NCBI RefSeq assembly: GCF_018294505.1
Contig: NC_057807.1
Span: 266,444,192 to 266,508,191, forward strand
From: Triticum aestivum
Lineage: Eukaryota > Streptophyta > Magnoliopsida > Poales > Poaceae
DNA: 64,000 nucleotides
Direction of reading: 5' to 3'
Part shown: positions 23,422 through 36,036 of the stretch, one piece after another
Numbering within the stretch: the first letter of the stretch is position 1
How the letters are laid out: every line of letters starts with the position of its first letter
Made by a program: the position numbers and the translations under genes
The notes under the pieces: model-generated
What the model was told of the DNA's origin: nothing
Seen by the model: the letters and a program-made list of their open reading frames with translations, nothing else
Databases searched by the model: none

Positions 23422-26400
23422 TGTAACGCCCCGGATTCGATGCGCTAGGTGTCTGCCAGTTATTCGTCGGTGTTGCCATGTCATTTGCTTGCGTGTTTCA
23501 CTTTGCCATGTCATCATATGCATTTTATCATGTCATCGTGTGCATCTCATTCTGCATACGTGTTCGTCTCATGCATCCGAGCTTTTTCCCCGTAGTCCGT
23601 TTTGCAATCCGGCACTCCCATGTCCTCCGGCGTCCCCCTTTTGTCTCTTGTTGTGAGTGGGTGTTAAAATTTCTCGGAATGGCCCGAGGTTTGCCAAGCG
23701 GCCTTGGTATAGCACCGGTAGACCACCTGCCAAGTTTCATGCCATTTGGAGTTCGTTTGATACTCCAACGGTTAACCGGGTAACCGCAAAGCCCACTTTT
23801 GTTGCAGCCCAACACCGCTTCCAAAGTGGCCCAAAGCCCAGCAAACTCCCCTCCATGCTCTCGGTCGTTCGATCACGATCGTGTGGGCGAAAACCGCACC
23901 TCATTTGGATACTCCTAGCCCCCTCTACCTATATAAACATCTCCCCCTCCAAAAATCCCGGTCTAACCCTAGATCATTTTTCCCTCCGCGCCGTCGGACA
24001 TGTCCGCCGCCGCTCCTCGCCCAACCGGACGCCGCCACGTGTCCCCGTCGCCTCTCTCCTCCGCGCCCCGCCGCCAGGCCCGCCGGGGCACGGATCGGGC
24101 CCGCGGGGCCCATCCCGCCGCCGCCGCGACCCGCGGGCGCTGCCCCGTGCGCGCCGCCCCGCGCCCGCTGCCGGCCCGCGTCGCCGCGCCCGCGCCTCCC
24201 GCTCCCGTTCGCCGCCGCCCTAGCGCGTCCGCGCCCCGCGGTCGCCCGCCTCCGCCGCGCCCGGCGACCGGCGCCGCCGCGCCGTCCCCTGCGCCTCCTC
24301 CTTCCTCCGCCGCCGCCCGGCCCGCGGCCATCTCCGCCGGCGCCGCCGTTCGCCGCCCTCGCCGGAGCAGTAGCTCCGCGCCGCCCCGATCTCCTTCGCC
24401 TCCCCGCGCCCAGATCCGGCCGGATCCGGCGAGATCCGGCCCGGATCCGGCGAGATCCGGCCCGGATCCGGCGAGATCCGGCCCGGATCCGCCTCCCCGG
24501 CATCATCCCCGTCAACTCCGGCGTGTTCTCCGGCTAACTCCGGCGTGCATCGATATCCGTGCAGACCCAGAGGTTGTCCCCAATTTCGCCCAAGTCCCCA
24601 GTTTTTCACATTATCATGCCATGTTCATCGCATTGTATCTCTGCATCCGTAGCTCCGTTCCGTGCATGTAATATGTCAAATTGTTCGACTCGACGAGTAC
24701 TTCATTTCATTCCATTGCATCATTTTCATTTGAGCTCATCTTGATGCCCGAAATGCTGTTGGAAGAGTGCATGTTGATGTTAACATGCTGAAACTGTTAT
24801 AACATGCTCATTTGTCATTTTTGCCATGATTGATGTGTGCATCCTATGAGGTTGATGTCTACATGTGTTTTGATCTATGCCATGCCATCTTTCCAGTGGT
24901 GCCATCCATGTATTTTTGTGAGTTGTGTGCTGAGTGCATCAAGCTTGTTAAGGAGGGTAGTTGTTGTTGCTGTTTTCCTGACAGATTCTGTTATATTTTG
25001 TTGCTATGTTAACATGCTTCTACTAGTCATTTCGTGCATTATTCTGGAGATGTTCACTAAGGATGATTTGATATACATGTCATGCTCTATCCATTCATGC
25101 CCTTGGTTGCAATTATAGCCTGCTGTAGCTTGTTGTAATCTTGCTCCAAAGTTGCTAAATGATGTTGCTGTCAGCCTGTTAACATTAAGTTCAATGTTTC
25201 CATGTTTGTTTGCTAGTGATCCATGCACCCTATGACCTTGCAATTGCCATGCTTAGCTTCATAAACATGTCTTCTTACTGTTGGTTGCCTTGCCATGCCA
25301 TGTATTGCTCTGTGGTGAGTGGTTCAAGCTCACCAACATGCCTACTTATTATTGTTCCTGCCATGTTTGAATCTGTAATATAACTTGCCATGTTTACATG
25401 GGTGCCATCTTATCTTCTGATCCTTTTTGGCTCATGGTCAGTAAGGGACTTTTGATCTATGCAATTAGTAGATTCATTCCATGCCTTTGTTTGCCATGTT
25501 AAGCTCCTGTAGCATGTCGTTTGATAGCTCTAAACATTGCAACCTGATGTTATTTCTGCAAAGTCTGAAACTGTTATTATTTTCAATCTTTCCATGTCTT
25601 TTTGAGCATGTTCTAGTGATTTCTGGAGATAGCTCAGTGTTCATGTTTTGTTATGCTTTACTTGTACATCATGACCATGCCTTTTGTTTTCATATTGAGG
25701 TGCTGTAGCATATTTTTTTGATGCTTGCAATATGCCTAGTTGCTGTTATGGACAGATTGTTGCTATGACTTGTATAGTGTGTGTGTGTGTTGAACCGTTG
25801 CTCCGTTTTGAGTGTGCTCTATATGAAACTTGCTTGATTTTGCATGTAGTTTCATATTATCATGTTGCATCCTTGTTTTGGGGTGTTTGCTTGATGTTTG
25901 TATGCATTTTGCATCAATGCCATGTTTAACTTGTTTTGCTCATATCTTCTAGGCCGTAGCTCTGAATCTAATGAACTTTATATGTAACTTGACTAGAATT
26001 TTGTGTAGATCATCTTGGTGCATTTTAAGTTGCTGTTTAACAACTTGAACATAAGGTTTATTCATATCTGGACCAATTTCGAAATTTGCATATGAGGACT
26101 TACCGGAATTGTTATATGTTGTCTCCGGCCTCATTTAAACTTGCCTTGATGTGTTGTTCTTGTTTGCATCATCTCTTGCCATGAGTAGCTTCATGTAGCT
26201 TGGTCATGCATCATGCTTGTTGTGCATCATGCCTTGTTCATGTGTGGTGTGTTTACTATGTTGTGTGCTTCTTCTCGATAGTTCCCGTTTCGTTGCGATC
26301 GTGAGGATTCGTTCGTCTACGCTTGGTTCGTCTTCGTGGCTTCGTCTTCTTCATGGACTCATTCTTCTTCCTTGCGGGATTTCAGGCAAGATGACCGCTA

Positions 26401-27980
26401 CCCTGGATCTCACTACTATCATTGCTATGCTAGTTGCTTCGTTCTTTCGCTATGCTGCGTTACCTATCATTTGCTCTTCAAGCCTCCCCAAATTGCCATG
26501 AACCTCTAACCTTTGACACCCTTCCTAGCAAACCGTTGTTTGGCTATGTTACTGCTTTGCTCAGCCCCTCTTATAGCGTTGCTAGCTGCAGGTGAAGTTG
26601 AAGATTGCTCCATGGTGGACAGGGTTTATGTTGGGATATCACAATATCTCTTATATTATTAATGCATCTATATACTTGGTAAAGGGTGGAAGGCTCGGCC
26701 TTATGCCTGGTGTTTTGTTCCACTCTTGCCGCCCTAGTTTCCGTCATACCGGTATTATGTTCCCGGATTTTGCGTTCCTAACGCGGTCGGGTGATTTATG
26801 GGACCCCCCTGACAGTTCGCTTTGAATAAAACTTGTCCAGCAAGCCCAACCTTGGTTTTACCATTTGCCTCACCACCACCTATACCCTTCCCTTGGGTCG
26901 GCCAACCCAAGGGTCATCTTTATTTTAGCCCCCCCGGGCCAGTGCTTGTCTAAGTGTTGGTCCGAACCGAGCCGCCTGCGGGGCCACCTCGGGGAAACTC
27001 GAAGTCTGGTTTTACTCGTAGCCTGTCTCATCCGGTGTTGCCCTGAGAACGAGATATGTGCAGCTCCTATCGGGATTGTCGGCGCATCCAGCGGCTTTGC
27101 TGGTCTTGTTTTACCATTGTCGAAATGTCTTGTAAACCAGGATTCCGAGACTGATCGGGTCTTCCTGGGAAAAGGAATATCCTTCGTTGATCGCGAGAGC
27201 TTATCATGGGCTAAGTTGGGACACCCCTGCAGGGTATAAACTTTCGAGAGTCGTGCCCCTGGTTATGTGGTAGATGGGAATTTGTTAATGTCCGGTTGTA
27301 GATAACTTGACACCAGATCCGAATTAAAATGCATCAACCGAGTGTGTAGACGTGATCGTCTCTTTTCGGCGGAGTCCGGGAAGTGAACACGGTTTCTGGG
27401 TTATGTTTGACGTAAGTAGGTGTTCAGGATCACCTCTTGATCATTACTAGTTGAGGACCGTTCCTTTGTTTCTCTTCTCGCTCTCATTTGCGTATGTTAG
27501 CCACCATATCATGCTTAGTCGCTGCTGCAACCTCACCACTTTACCCCTTCCTTTCCCATTAAGCTTTGCTAGTCTTGATACCCATGGTAATGGGATTGCT
27601 GAGTCCTCGTGGCTCACAGATTACTACAACAACAGTTGCAGGTACAGGTTATGCGATGATCTTGACGCGAGAGCGATGCTTGCTTGCTTGAGTTCATCTT
27701 CTGCTTCTTCTTCGATCAAGGGATAGGTTCCAGGTCGGTAGCCTGCGCTAGCAGGGTGGATATTGTTTGAGTTTCTGTTTATGATTCATCCGTAGGCGGA
27801 TGTTGTTCTTGTATGTTGTATTGTTGTATTCATGTGACATTGTATGTATTGGATGTATCCCCACTATTATGTAATGTTGATGTAATGATGTCCACCTTGC
27901 AAAAGCGTTCCAATATGCGGGTCTATCCTTGGTGGGACCTTCGAGTTCCTTTTGGATAGGGTCGCATATTGGGCGTGACA
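23422..27980 (+). repeat. LARD 3' LTR (4559 bp)
   Basis: It is collinear with the 5' LTR. It carries three copies of a 21-bp GATCCGG-rich unit (about 24421-24490) where the 5' LTR has one, a shorter (GT)n run, and scattered small indels. Confidence 0.9.
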
Positions 27981-28406
27981 TTTTACTATACAGATAAATG
28001 TTATTCGAAACTATGAATCCATGTTATGTGCAATTAAATTTTTTCGCTACTTGTATAATGCATGTAACCTACTCATACGAACATTTTTGTGCATTCCAAA
28101 TGTATATACTAGCGCTGCAGTTCAAACTAAATTTGAATTCGTTCCTTTATTTGAATAAGAATCTACAATTATGATCGTTGCCAAGTTAAACCATCATTTG
28201 TTATTACCTTAACAATGCACCACATGATTACTATAGAGTTAGATATGAACTATGTGTACTATATATATCAACTTGAATTCAAAATTTTGAATACACTTGA
28301 TGTTGATTCCAAATAATAGTACATTTGAAGTACTAGCTAGAACTTCATAATCTAAAACATGTTTCATATGTACGTTGTATTTATCACACAAAGTGTAGTG
28401 CCCCGC
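27981..28406. other. CACTA copy A interior resumed between LARD and Fatima-like element
   Basis: This is collinear with copy B 51641-52295 (for example tgaatccatgttatgt and ccaaataatagtacatttga), apart from a Stowaway MITE found only in B. No ORF. It ends at gccccgc, where the Fatima-like LTR starts; cccgc (28402-28406) is the candidate TSD. Confidence 0.75.
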
Positions 28407-28877
28407 TGTCGGTGTCATAACCGGCGGATCTCGGGTAGGGGGTCCCGATCTGTGCGTCTAAGGCTGATGGTAATAGGAGGCAAGGGACACAATGTTTACC
28501 CAGGTTCGGGCCCTCTCGATGGAGGTAAAACCCTACTTCCCGCTTGATTTATATTGATGATATGAGTAGTACAAGAGTTGATCTACCACGAGATCGTAGA
28601 GGCTAAACCCTAGAAGCTAGCCTATGATGATTATGATTCTGTCTCTAAGGACTAAACTATCCATTTTATATAGACACCGGAGAGGGCTAGGGTTTACATG
28701 GAGTCGGTTAAAAAGAAGGAAATACAATATCCGGATCGCCAAGCTTGTCTTCCACGCAAAGGAGAGTCCCATCCGGACACGGGACGGAGTCTTGAGTCTT
28801 GTATCTTCACGCTCCAATAGTCCGGACAAGGTATATAGTCCGGCTGTCCGGATACCCCCTAATCTAGGACTCCCTCA
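28407..28877 (-). repeat. Fatima-like 3' LTR (471 bp)
   Basis: The plus strand runs from tgtcggtgtcataaccggcg to ctccctca. It is the same length as the LTR at 6499-6969 and collinear with it. A minus-strand TATA box (TATATAAAA) is at about 28663-28672. The adjacent internal sequence on the minus strand ends in caggggctac, the likely polypurine region. Confidence 0.85.
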
Positions 28878-29218
28878 GTAGCCCCTGAACCAGGCTTCAA
28901 TGACGATGAGTCCGGCGCGCAGTTCGTCTTCGGCATTGCAAGGCGGGTTCCATTTCCGAATACTCCAAAGTACCTGTCACAAAGAACAGTGTCCGGCTTC
29001 CCATCAATGTTGTACTCCTCGTCTTCTGTGCTTCAATAATGACCATCTCCACGTGTTCGAGCGAATACGAGGAGTCGAGGCATTTTTGCATTTGCCACCC
29101 CCGGTACGGCAGGCGAAACCGTCTATTTGAAGAGACGGGGATTATCAGATCCAAACCTCACCCTCTTCCCTCGAGCAAGCATCCAACAGAGTGCTCTGGA
29201 AAAAACCATTCCAACATG

Positions 29219-31990
29219 GCCGGTCGCCGCAGCTCCTCTTCTCGTTCCCCTCGCTCCCAGCCAGGCGACTGGGAAGAGTGTTCAGTTCCTCAAAGCCGCT
29301 TAATAGAGCTGCAGACCCAAGGGTTTCTCCCACCAGCGTTCATGGTCCCCGTCCGAGCCGGACTAGCCAGCTATAATGGCGGGGAGCAAGCGGAGAGATC
29401 TCCTAATCTATCCCCGGCGGAGCGAATATGCCTCATCCCGCATCTGCTGAGAGGCGTCGGGTTTCCAATCCACCCATTCCTTCGCGGGCTCTTGGAGTTC
29501 TATGGCCTCCAGTTGCACAACTTCACACCTGCCTCTGTGCTGCACATAGCGGGATACGTCGCCCTTTGTGAACTATTTCTAGGCTGCGAGGCTCACTTCG
29601 GGTTATGGAAGAAGTTGTTCTGCCTCGTCCCTCGCAACCAGGGGGAATCCATATGTCAAGTGGGCGGAGCCGAAGTATGGCGCATCACCGAGACCGGATA
29701 CCTATCCGGTACTCCCAAGAAGGCACCGGAGAACTGGCCCTCGGAGTGGTTTTATGTCGATGACGTCCCCCTCCGGATCCAGTCCGGACAGGTCTCCCTG
29801 AGTTCAGTAATGCTCCGCCGAAGGCACGCCGAAGTTGGAGCCCTCGGGGCCCCCAAGAGGAGGATACCATAGAAATACACTTCCTGATGAGCAGGATAAA
29901 GTTATTGGCCAAATCAGGGCTGACAATAGTCGAGGTTATGGCAATATCCATAATGCGGGGAGTGCAACCGCTTCAATATCGGGGGAAGCCCATGTGGCAC
30001 TACAATGGGGAAGATGATGCCACCCGCTGTGGTCGTAAGGGTCCGGACTCCGCCACTGCTCTGGCGAGGATATTATCCGATTTGTATAAAGGAGAAGAAG
30101 AAGAATTCCTTCATATTAAACCGCGGGATGGGTTTTCTATGTACAACCCCCCAAGTTGGGTAAGTCGTCACTCTTTCCCCCGCTTCACTCATTCTGGCGT
30201 TCTTCGTCAAGATTATTTACCTCAATATTTCCGAGCAGGAACTGAGGAGGGCCGTAGAAGGAATCTCCAACCCCTCCCCGTAGCCAGAGGACCCCGGAAG
30301 GGCCTTCGATCCAGGACTCGAAGAAGATCCGGATATTACTGTGGAGCTCGTCAACGGGATATTTTATCAGGTGAGCTGCAATGGCGCCTCAGTGGCTATT
30401 ATCACTGACCATCCCGGACTGCTACCTACATCGCATGTAAGGCAAGCCAGAAAACCCTATCCTCCGAAGAGGACTCCTTTCTGATGCCATGCCTTACACC
30501 TGAAGTGTCATATTTTTGAAGAGACGACAATCAGAGCGTGGCGCCGAGCCCCTGGGGACCCGTCGTCAAAGGGCGTCCGGATCGGGCAGGCTTAAGAGGA
30601 AGGCGGTTAGGGCCGAAACGCCGCTACACAGGTATGGTAGAAACCTGCTCTATGATTATTGTGTTTGAAATGTAACAACGGTCTTCGTGTCCTGGCAGAA
30701 AGAGGAGTAGCCGGACTATATCCGGAGATCCTGCCAAACGGGCCTCCACCAGTCGGATTCCAGAACCAGCTTCGAGAGGGGAGACGGACGCAGGGCCGAT
30801 GCCGAATTGTCCTCCGACAGAGGATGCGGATATGCTCTCCGCCACGAGTTCCGAAGTAGAAAGCACCATTAATCACCGGCGCCGACGGGCCGTACTTTGC
30901 TACAACATCTTTTCTGAAGAGGTGTTTAATGCTTTCAATTCGGGAGACGCATACATCCGAGCTGCTCAAGGCGGGCTTGCCCGAGCGACGGACCAGTATG
31001 CCAAAGATATACGGGTAAGAAAATTTAATAAGCATGTATAGCAGTAGCCCCTAAGACTTGAAACGGTTGGAACAACTGTTTTAAGGATCAACTTATGCAC
31101 AGGTCCTTGTAGATAAGAATGCCCAATTGTCTCGAGAGCTGGAGGAGTGCAAGACCCAGCTGAGGGCCGCGGTTGCCAAGCTAGAGGAATCCCAGAAGGC
31201 CTCATTTGGTAATATTTGTTTCAATTGAATAGAAATGTACCAGTTAGTAACTAGCTTGTATGATAAATCTAACAGAAAATTCTGCAAACAATCCCGGGGT
31301 GAATCCGGAGGTCGTAAGAGGTGACGAGTCGCATCTCCAAAGGCAGCTAAAAGCTGGCGAGCGTATTCTTACGCAAGTTAGGCAGGAGAAGAACAATCTT
31401 CATGATGCCAATGTCCGGCTGGGCGTCGAATTAGGAGATGTTCGTGCTCAGCTGGCGGACTCCATGAAGGAGAACAAGAGGCTTCATCGTGGCATTTATG
31501 GTAAGTACCTGGACGAACTGCAGTACAGCTCGGTGAAGAAGCATATTGAAAGAATTTATATCTATAGGTATGTTGACGGGCCGCCCTGAAGAGGAGATGC
31601 CCGTGTTTGCAGACGATTTGCTGCAAGACCTCTCACAGCTGCACGAGCGAGCTCGGCAGGTGATGTAGGGTATTGCCCAGGCCTTGTGGCCATCCAGCTT
31701 CCTTCCAAAAGGTATGGGGGAGCTCGTGGATATGCTCCAAGGAGCACGGTGGCGCTTTCGGTTGTGGAAGATGTCAGCCTGCCGACAAGGTGCAAGAGAA
31801 GCCTAGGCTATGGTGAAGACGCGCTACACCAAGCTTGACCCAAACCATATGGCCGAAGTCGGACCGGCGGGGCCAGATGGGCAAGAAATTCCCGTGAGTC
31901 TGGTGTATGACCAGGTAGCGTTAGCCGCAAAGTATTCCCAACATATTGTAAGCTAGATAGCCTGTTGGATGGTATAGAGGAAGAATATAG
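29219..31990 (+). pseudogene. Antisense spliced gene inside Fatima-like element ('putative gypsy-type transposon')
   Basis: It runs opposite to pol. Exon 1 starts at ATG 29215-29219 (MAGRRSSSSRSP) and carries LPPAFMVPVRAGLASY, HPFLRGLLEFYGLQLHNFTP and CELFLGCEAHFGLWKKLF, typical of the N-terminal domain of this family. After a frameshift at about 29875 comes RGVQPLQYRGKPMWHYNGED, ending in a GTAAGT donor at 30160. Later exons encode DPGLEEDPDITVELVNGIFY (before GTGAGC), EEVFNAFNSGDAYIRAAQ (before GTAAGA at 31015) and coiled coils (LSRELEECKTQLRAAVAKLE; QEKNNLHDANVRLGVELGD). A final part keeps DLLQDLSQLHERARQVM and MAEVGPAGPDGQEIPVSLVY. Introns, a frameshift and stops (for example after HERARQVM) are visible. 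Function is unknown; an antisense role against pol transcripts is speculation. Confidence 0.65.
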
Positions 31991-32797
31991 TCAGTCTAAG
32001 TGACTATGTAATGCAATGGACATATGTAGTCCCTAGCCGGATTAAAATCATTTGTCATGGCGGACCTTTTCGCTTCAGCCCCCGGATCCGACAGTCCGGG
32101 GTGTATCCGAATACCCGCTCAGTTACACAGAACCGGGGTATGCGTGTAAACCAGGCGTAGGGGTCATAAGTGCTTGAACAGACAAGTACCCAACTAGTTA
32201 TGTTATATTACATGGATAGTAAGAAACATCTTCCAGGGAGAATAGTTCCGTTAGGGGTTCCTTTCCCTGGGTAGGCATGCATCGATGTAGATGTCCGGAC
32301 TGCGAACAGAGACGCATGATACAAAAACTTTTGGGATTCATATTGTAAAAAACGAAAAACATCATTTGTTCACCGACCGAATATTCCCTTAAGAATGCTA
32401 GCTTTCGGCTTCACCCAGTCTGAGGTACACATCCGGCTGAACCGGCAGTAACAATCACAGAGGTGCTCCCCTTATGCCCTAGCCGAATTAACGGGAACGT
32501 AGGGCATAAACACAAGAGCCAGGCAACCCAGCATGGCCACATATTAAGTCATATCGATGCATATAATGGTGAAGAAAAGGCACATATGGAAAAAGAATGC
32601 ATATGTGATAGGCAAGAAGCCATGAAAGCAATTATATTTAGCTTCCATATAGGAAGCCCCCAGGTATAGCTTACACATATAGTGCGGCCGGAGCGATCCG
32701 AGCATCCGTACTGTATTGAGTACTTTGTGTGAAGAAGGAAAAAGGAGGGAACATAATTAAAAAGGAGGGGGTAAGGAGACGAATACTGAGTTCGGCG
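31991..32797. other. Non-coding spacer between convergent antisense gene and pol
   Basis: No supported ORF. Both genes end into this spacer from opposite sides. Confidence 0.5.
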
Positions 32798-33001
32798 CTA
32801 GGCGTAGAATCTCCGGAGTCTGGCTGCGTTCCATGGGTTCGGCTTGAGTCTATTATGGGATGCATTACGTAAGCGGTACTCTCCTCCAGTGAGAACTTTA
32901 TCAATAACGAAGGGACCCTCCCACTTAGGTTTGAGCTTGTCCTTCTTCTTCTCCGGTAGACGTAGAACGAGTTCGCCAATATTATAAGTTTTGGCCCACA
33001 C
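32798..33001 (-). pseudogene. Integrase C-terminal segment
   Basis: It contains LKPKWEGPFVIDKVLTGGEY followed by RLR...NPWNAARLRRFYA, the small C-terminal DNA-binding fold that ends plant Gypsy integrases. It is in a different frame from the main integrase ORF that stops at 33070, so a frameshift lies between 33001 and 33070. Confidence 0.75.
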
Positions 33002-33069
33002 TTCTCTGCTTTGGTACCGTGAGCCTGCTGCTGATAGAATGCGGAACGGGCTTTTGCGACGTCGCGCTC

Positions 33070-34833
33070 CTACTCCAGGGCATCTAAGTTGTCATGCCGA
33101 TCTAACTCGGCTTCCTTCTCTTCGTACATGCGCACGCGAGGTGAATCATGCATTATGTCGCAGGGTAGTACTACTTCTGCGCCGTACACCATAAAAAATG
33201 GTGTGCATCCGGTGGTGCGATTCAGCATGGTCCGCAGCCCCCAGAGTACAGAGTCGAGCTCCTCGACCCAGTGCGTGTCCGATTCTGTCAAGGATCGCAC
33301 TAGTCTGGGTTTGATGCCGCTCATGATGAGACCATTTGCACAGTCGACCTGGCCGTTTGTTTGGGGATGGTAGACGGAGGCGTAATCGAGCTTAATGCCC
33401 ATGTTGCTGCACCAAGTTTTTACTTCATCGGCTGTGAAGTTTGAGCCATTGTCAGTGATGATGCTGTGGGGGGCGTCGTATCGGTGTACAACCCCGGATA
33501 TGAAGTCTATCACTGGTCCAGATTCGGCCGTTTTGACTGGTTTGGCTTCTATCCGTTTGGTGAACTTGTCTACCATGACCAATAGGTATTTTTTTCTTGT
33601 GGCTTCCCCCCTTAAGGGGTCCAACCATATCCAGCCCCCAGACCGCGAAGGGCCAAGTGATGGGGATTGTTTGGAGAGCGGTAGGGGGCATGTGGCTCTG
33701 ATTGGCAAAGAGCTGGCACAGTGTTGGACGAGGTCCTGTACGTCTGCTCGGGCTGTAGGCCAATAAAAGCTTGTGCGGAAGGCCTTGCTGCCAAGGGCCC
33801 GAGCCACAGCGTGGTGTCCGCCGAGTCCGGCATGGATTTTAGCCAAGAGCTGCCGCCCTTCCTCTTCGGAGATGCACCTTTGGAGCACTCTGGTCGCACT
33901 TTTCTTATAGAGTTCCCCTTCATGGACTTTGTAAGCTTTAGAACGCCACACGATGCAACGTGCTTCATTTTGGTCCTCGGGGAGCTCCTTCCTATTTAGG
34001 TAGGCCAAGAAAGGCTCAGTCCACGAGGCGATTACAGCCATGATTTCATGGGCCGAAGGTGTTATTTCGGTGGCGGAGCCTCCGATTATGTCTGATGGTT
34101 CAGAATTTGGGGGTGTATTCGGATCCGTGCTAGTGTTGCCGGACTCCCCTTCCCATACCACGGATGGCTTGAACAGCCTTTCCAGGAATATGTTAGGTGG
34201 GACATGGTCGTGTTTAGCGCCGATGCGGGCGAGGATATCCGCCGCTTGATTGTTTTCTCGAGCCACATGGTGGAATTCAAGCCCCTCGAACCGAGCTGAC
34301 ATTTTGAGGACGGCATTACGGTAGGCTGCCATTTTCGGATCCTTGGCATCAAAGTCTCTTATTTGTGATATTGCGAGGTTTGAATCCCCGCGCACCTCCA
34401 GGCGTTGAATGCCCATAGAGACTGCCATCCGAAGACCGTGCAACAGGGCCTCGTATTCGGCTGCGTTGTTGGTGTCTGTGTATAATATTTGGAGTACGTA
34501 TTGGAACGTGTCTCCGGTGGGAGACGTCAGGACTACACCTGCTCCCAATCCGGCCAGCATTTTAGAACCGTCGAAGTGCATGATCCAGTTAGAGTATGCG
34601 TCGTACTCTTTAGGGAGTTCGGCTTCTGTCCACTCGGCAACAAAGTCAGCCAGTACTTGCGACTTGATGGCCCGCCGTGGCTTGTATGTTATGTCGAACG
34701 GAAGGAGCTCGATGGCCCATTTAGCAATCCGGCCCATAGCATCGCGGTTATTTATTATGTCGTTGAGTGGTACTTCGGAGGCCACCGTGATCGAACACTC
34801 TTGAAAGTAGTGTCGTAGCTTCCGGGATGCCAT
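33070..34833 (-). pseudogene. RNase H and integrase region of Fatima-like pol
   Basis: A 587-codon stretch. RNase H: MHFDGSK (Asp about 88), NNAAEYEALLHG (Glu about 126-128), RGDSNLAISQI (Asp about 150) and NNQAADILARIGA (about 199-211). Integrase: the zinc-binding part is damaged (HAGLGGHHAVARAL is kept but the Cys pair is not). The first catalytic segment WGLDMVGPL lies in another frame (about 33651-33625), so two compensating frameshifts bracket it. TDNGSNFTADEVKTW holds the second Asp. The usual catalytic Glu of NGQVERANG is replaced: here NGQVDCANG. It would integrate element cDNA in the nucleus but is clearly inactive. It continues the RT frame across one TAG at 34918. Confidence 0.85.
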
Positions 34834-34917
34834 GAAGACCGCGTATGCTATCTTTTGATAGTATGAGTATCGGGATTTGCATGGGGTGAGGACCGTGGAT
34901 ACATAATATACCGGCTT

Positions 34918-36036
34918 CTAGAGCGGGAATTTGTATCCGTCAGCCTCTCGTTCAACGACGAGCACTGCGCTTACAACTTGATGTGTTGCAGCTATGTACA
35001 ATAGCATAGGCTCGCCAGTATCTGGCGCTGTTAGGACTGGATTACTGGCCAATAAGGTCTTTATTTCATCCAGTCCGGCCGCGGTCGCATCCGTCCACAC
35101 GAAGTGTTTGGTGCGCCGAAGAAGGCGGTAAAGAGGTAATGCCTTTTCTCCTAACCGGGAGATAAAACGGCTTAAGGCAGCCACGTATCCAGATAGTTTC
35201 TGGATATGCTTGAGGTCTGTTGGTATAGCCAGCTGCGACAGAGCTCGGATTTTTGCTGGATTCGCTTCAATTCCCCTATTGGAAACAATGAAGCCGAGCA
35301 GCTTCCCAGAGGGCACGCCGAAAACACATTTTTCTGGGTTTAGCTTGATATCATATGTTCGGAGGTTGTCGAATGTAAGCCTCAAGTCATCTATTAGGGT
35401 TTCGACGTGTCTTGTTTTTATGACCACGTCGTCCACATATGCCTCCACTATTTTATCGATTTGCTTTTCCAAGCATGTTTGAATCATGCGTTGATAGGTT
35501 GCGCCGGCATTTTTAAGCCCGAAAGGCATAGTGTTGAAGCAGAAAGGACCATATGGCGTTCTGAAAGCTGTTGCAGCTTGGTCGGACTTTGCCATCTTTA
35601 TTTGATGGTATCCAGAGTATGCGTCGAGAAAACACAATGAGTCGTGTCCTGCGGTGGCGTCGATGATTTGGTCGATGCGAGGGAGGGGGAAGGGATCCTT
35701 GGGGCAAGCCTTGTTGAGGTCTTTGAAGTCAACGCATAGGCGCCAGGATTTGTCCTTCTTTGGTACCATTACCAGATTTCCCAGCCAATCCGGATGCTTG
35801 ATATCTCTGATGAATCCGGCCTCGAGTAGCTTGGCTAGCTCCTCCCCCATGGCTTGCCGCTTGGGCTCTAAGAAGCACCTAAGAGTCTGTTTGATAGGCT
35901 TGTATCCTTTCAGTATATTGAGGCTGTGTTCGGCCAGTCTACGTGGGATGTCCAGCATGTCCAAAGGGTGCCAGGCGAAGATGTCCCAATTCTCGCGTAG
36001 GAATTCTCGTAGTGCGGCGTCCATTGTGGGGCTCAT
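34918..36036 (-). pseudogene. Reverse transcriptase of Fatima-like Gypsy element
   Basis: A 372-codon stretch with the full RT core: WRLCVDFKDLNKACPKDPF (about 98-116), CFLDAYSGYHQIKM (about 135-148, first catalytic Asp), MPFGLKNAGATYQRM (about 170-184), AYVDDVVIKTR (about 199-209, YVDD box) and FGVPSGKLLGFIVSNRGIEA. The domain copies element RNA into DNA inside cytoplasmic particles. The frame ends at TAG 34918-34920 and then continues in phase into KPVYYVS and RNase H, so the stop is a point mutation (CAG to TAG fits). The ATG at 36036 is internal to the polyprotein; upstream stops also interrupt the frame. Confidence 0.9.

Larger units (their letters stand above)
16290..27980 (+). mobile_element. 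Complete LARD-type (Sukkula-like) non-autonomous LTR retrotransposon
   Basis: The element has TG...CA LTRs of 4528 bp (16290-20817) and 4559 bp (23422-27980), a primer-binding site complementary to initiator tRNA-Met (20821-20832), a 2.6 kb internal domain without coding capacity, a purine-rich tract before the 3' LTR, and perfect 5-bp TSDs tttta at 16285-16289 and 27981-27985. The empty site is present in copy B (51641-51645). Very long LTRs around a non-coding internal domain define large retrotransposon derivatives (LARDs), which depend on Gag and Pol of other elements. The name Sukkula is from memory. The LTRs differ by about a dozen substitutions in their first ~340 bp and less elsewhere, so the insertion is not brand new. 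Confidence 0.9.
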
